Shown here one piece after another: positions 14,513-14,859 of a stretch of 14,859 nt of DNA. Below the pieces are notes generated by a model, which ran no database searches, was not told the DNA's origin, and was given only the letters and a program-made list of their open reading frames with translations. Each line of letters begins with the position of its first letter. Position 1 is the stretch's first letter. The DNA lies in NCBI GenBank assembly GCA_964654535.1, contig CAZZIZ010000075.1, positions 1-14,859 on the forward strand, in the 5' to 3' direction. Position numbers and translations under genes: made by a program. Source of the DNA: CAZZIZ01 sp964654535 (GTDB lineage Bacteria > Bacteroidota > Bacteroidia > Chitinophagales > UBA2359).

Positions 14513-14665
14513 GCGTGAGGGATTGAAGGGTTTGTCTAAGCTCCTGTTACAAAAAACAAGAAAAGTCCTTAGCTCGCAAGAGCTAGAAGGGCTTTTTGTT
14601 TTTTGTAGAACAGAGCGAGCCCTGAAAGCCCGACCCTTGCGGCTTTGCCGCAGATGGGGCACGCC
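14513..14665 (+). ncRNA. Structured dispersed repeat, copy C
   Basis: Plus-strand copy starting 22 bp after the GH13-like stop. The outer stem is GCGTG (14513-14517) with CACGC (14660-14664). The long hairpin is closed by GCTC-C-TGTT/AACA-GAGC, with TACAAAAAAC/GTTTTTTGTA where copy A has TATAAAAAAC/GTTTTTTATA, a U-A to C-G change. AAAGTCC/GGGCTTT and TAGCTC/GAGCTA lie higher in the stem. The second hairpin is short: TTGCGGC with GCCGCAG. The upper hairpin followed by a T-rich arm may also end transcription of the GH13-like gene. Confidence 0.72.
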
Positions 14666-14811
14666 AGTATCAATCATTATAATTGACAAAAACCTTGCAG
14701 ACGTTGACACTCACCTAACCCCTCTCAAGAGAGGAACTTCGCCGATTGCCTTCGGCAATCGCATAGAATATATTGCAATTTGGTAGCTTTAGAATTTAGG
14801 TTGGAAACACC
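14666..14811. other. Non-coding stretch with two small hairpins
   Basis: No credible gene. It contains CCTCT-CAAG-AGAGG (14721-14734), part of a CCTAACCCCTCTC-type sequence that resembles intergenic repeats in Bacteroidota, and CGATTGC...GCAATCG (14743-14761) around a TTCG loop. Their function is unknown. Confidence 0.45.
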
Positions 14812-14851
14812 CCAATAAAAAAGTCCTCCTGCACTGAATGCAGGAGGACTT
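14812..14851 (-). terminator. Intrinsic terminator for a minus-strand gene beyond the right edge
   Basis: A perfect 13-bp stem, AAGTCCTCCTGCA (14821-14833) with TGCAGGAGGACTT (14839-14851), around a 5-base loop. On the minus strand it ends in a T-run (14815-14822). A TAA on the minus strand at 14856-14858 could be the stop codon of the gene it serves, which lies outside the window. Confidence 0.8.
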
Positions 14852-14859
14852 CCGGTTAA

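Noticed and set aside
14373..14786. 137-codon ORF at the end of the GH13-like gene
   Set aside because: It is in a different frame of the GH13-like gene and then crosses structured repeat copy C; a shadow ORF.

Overview
The window looks like chromosomal DNA of a member of the Bacteroidota, most likely a marine-type Flavobacteriales relative. The evidence is a type IX secretion (T9SS) sorting-domain protein, a lipoprotein GH13 homologue with a lipobox, collagen-like proteins carrying the Bacteroidota 'NYQ(A/G)' N-terminal module, and a moderately AT-rich genome. It is draft assembly: a 100-base N gap sits inside comEC, and the 55 bases on either side are identical, so the gap is almost certainly a failed contig join.

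Layout. (1) 38-203: copy A of a structured dispersed repeat. (2) 213-2488, minus strand: comEC, a DNA-uptake channel gene artificially split by the gap; removing the gap and one 55-bp copy restores a 706-residue ORF. (3) 2675-5199, plus strand: a membrane-anchored sulfatase/phosphotransferase-fold protein and a sulfotransferase, 2 nt apart. (4) 5166-8148, minus strand: a three-gene operon transcribed as methyltransferase, glycosyltransferase, glycosyltransferase. It converges on (3) with a 34-bp tail overlap. Regions 3 and 4 together look like a cell-surface glycan decoration module. (5) 8233-8925: a HAD phosphatase. (6) 9144-9398: a short ORF that is only a T9SS type-A-like sorting domain. 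(7) 9492-12661, minus strand: four tightly packed exported proteins, three collagen-like paralogues and one T9SS-tailed protein, ending at a strong terminator. (8) 12858-13041: copy B of the structured repeat, on the minus strand. (9) 13112-14491: a GH13 alpha-amylase-fold lipoprotein in which every catalytic position is substituted. (10) 14513-14665: copy C of the repeat. (11) 14812-14851: a terminator for a minus-strand gene beyond the right edge.

The points most worth a second look are the dispersed element, whose three copies show compensatory base changes in several stems; the apparently dead GH13 lipoprotein, bracketed by inverted copies of that element; the collagen-like/T9SS operon with shared C-terminal cysteines; and the orphan sorting domain. 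No CRISPR array, tRNA, rRNA, transposase or phage gene was seen.
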